Source: Symbiodinium kawagutii
Taxonomy: Eukaryota; Sar; Dinophyceae; Suessiales; Symbiodiniaceae
Assembly: GCA_009767595.1 (NCBI GenBank)
Contig: VSDK01012907.1
Location: 967,990 to 1,031,989, forward strand
Reading direction: 5' to 3'
DNA length: 64,000 bases
The notes beneath the pieces were generated by a model. It was not told the DNA's origin. It worked only from the letters and a program-made list of their open reading frames with translations, and did not search any database. The stretch's first letter is position 1. Every line of letters starts with the position of its first letter. The position numbers were made by a program, and so were the translations under genes. Positions 63,844 to 64,000 of this stretch are shown in pieces.

Positions 63844-63960
63844 CGGCCAGTGGTGGCTGCCGGACCTCAACCGCGACCAAGCGCGACCAGTGGTGGCTGC
63901 CGGACCTCAACCGCGACCATCTGCGGCCAGTGGTGGCTGCCGGACCTCAAAGATGTGAGA
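63844..63960 (+). repeat. 40-bp GC-rich tandem repeat, three copies
   Basis: CGGCCAGTGGTGGCTGCCGG followed by ACCTCAACCGCGACCA recurs at 63844, 63884 and 63924. One reading gives RGQWWLPDLNRDQ, but the 40-base period rotates the frame in each copy (then VVAAGPQPRP, then ASGGCRTSK). It may be an exon fragment amplified in tandem. Confidence 0.9.
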
Positions 63961-64000
63961 AAAGATCACAGAAAGATTGTCAAAAGATATGTCAGAAAGA

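Noticed and set aside
1..64000. tRNA, rRNA, spliced-leader genes, polyadenylation signals, plasmid or phage features
   Set aside because: Looked for by eye and not found; absence cannot be proven without a covariance-model scan.

Overview
The window looks like nuclear DNA of a large-genome protist. A dinoflagellate is the best guess: very small GC-richer coding islands in long low-complexity spacers, occasional GC splice donors, and many mobile-element fragments beside exon edges. No spliced-leader relic, rRNA or tRNA was seen, so the assignment is inference. There are no bacterial-type genes or operons. Nearly all long open frames are low complexity or antisense shadows. The real coding signal is short exons (about 40-370 nt) recognised by an open frame with G/C-rich third positions, natural-looking peptide composition, an AG just before and a GT (sometimes GC) just after. 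All exon borders were judged by eye and may be off by a few bases.

Layout. 1-23 kb: scattered exon candidates, mostly +, amid TIR elements and a 0.6-kb GAT satellite (4.6-5.2 kb). The best are 16.94, 18.15, 19.35/19.45 (BED-type zinc finger) and 22.6 kb (minus). 23.9-28.9 kb: the densest run of + exons. 29-35 kb: inserted elements, a decayed secreted-protein gene (31.1 kb), a minus-strand metallophosphatase-like exon with a frameshift (33.5 kb), and exons on both strands. 36-55 kb: further + exons; 52042-52133, 52685-52741 and 53713-53801 join in phase. 55.6-60.1 kb: no genes, but a large palindrome, 1.7 kb of TACTC satellite, 147-bp tandem repeats and a 540-bp near-perfect palindrome. 60.6-64 kb: + exons, including an exon cassette duplicated in tandem (61.5-62.5 kb).

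Two organising themes stand out. First, at least five short non-autonomous TIR families are interspersed. Family A (ends GGTGGTTTCTCAAAA, about 100 bp, 5-bp duplications of the form CANNT), family B (GGTGGTTTC...GAAACCACC, about 95 bp), family D (GGCTATGGGTCAA...TTGACCCATAGCC), family E (89 bp) and family F (AGGTAGGTTTTGGGGGG ends) often lie within a few tens of bases of exon borders, as expected of introner-like elements. Second, spacers left of many islands are rich in ACCAT/CCA and those to the right in ATGGT/TGG, so the spacers around an exon are roughly inverse-complementary.

How the exons group into genes, and what most products do, cannot be told from this window. Only a BED-like zinc finger and a metallophosphatase-like fragment are suggested by motif.
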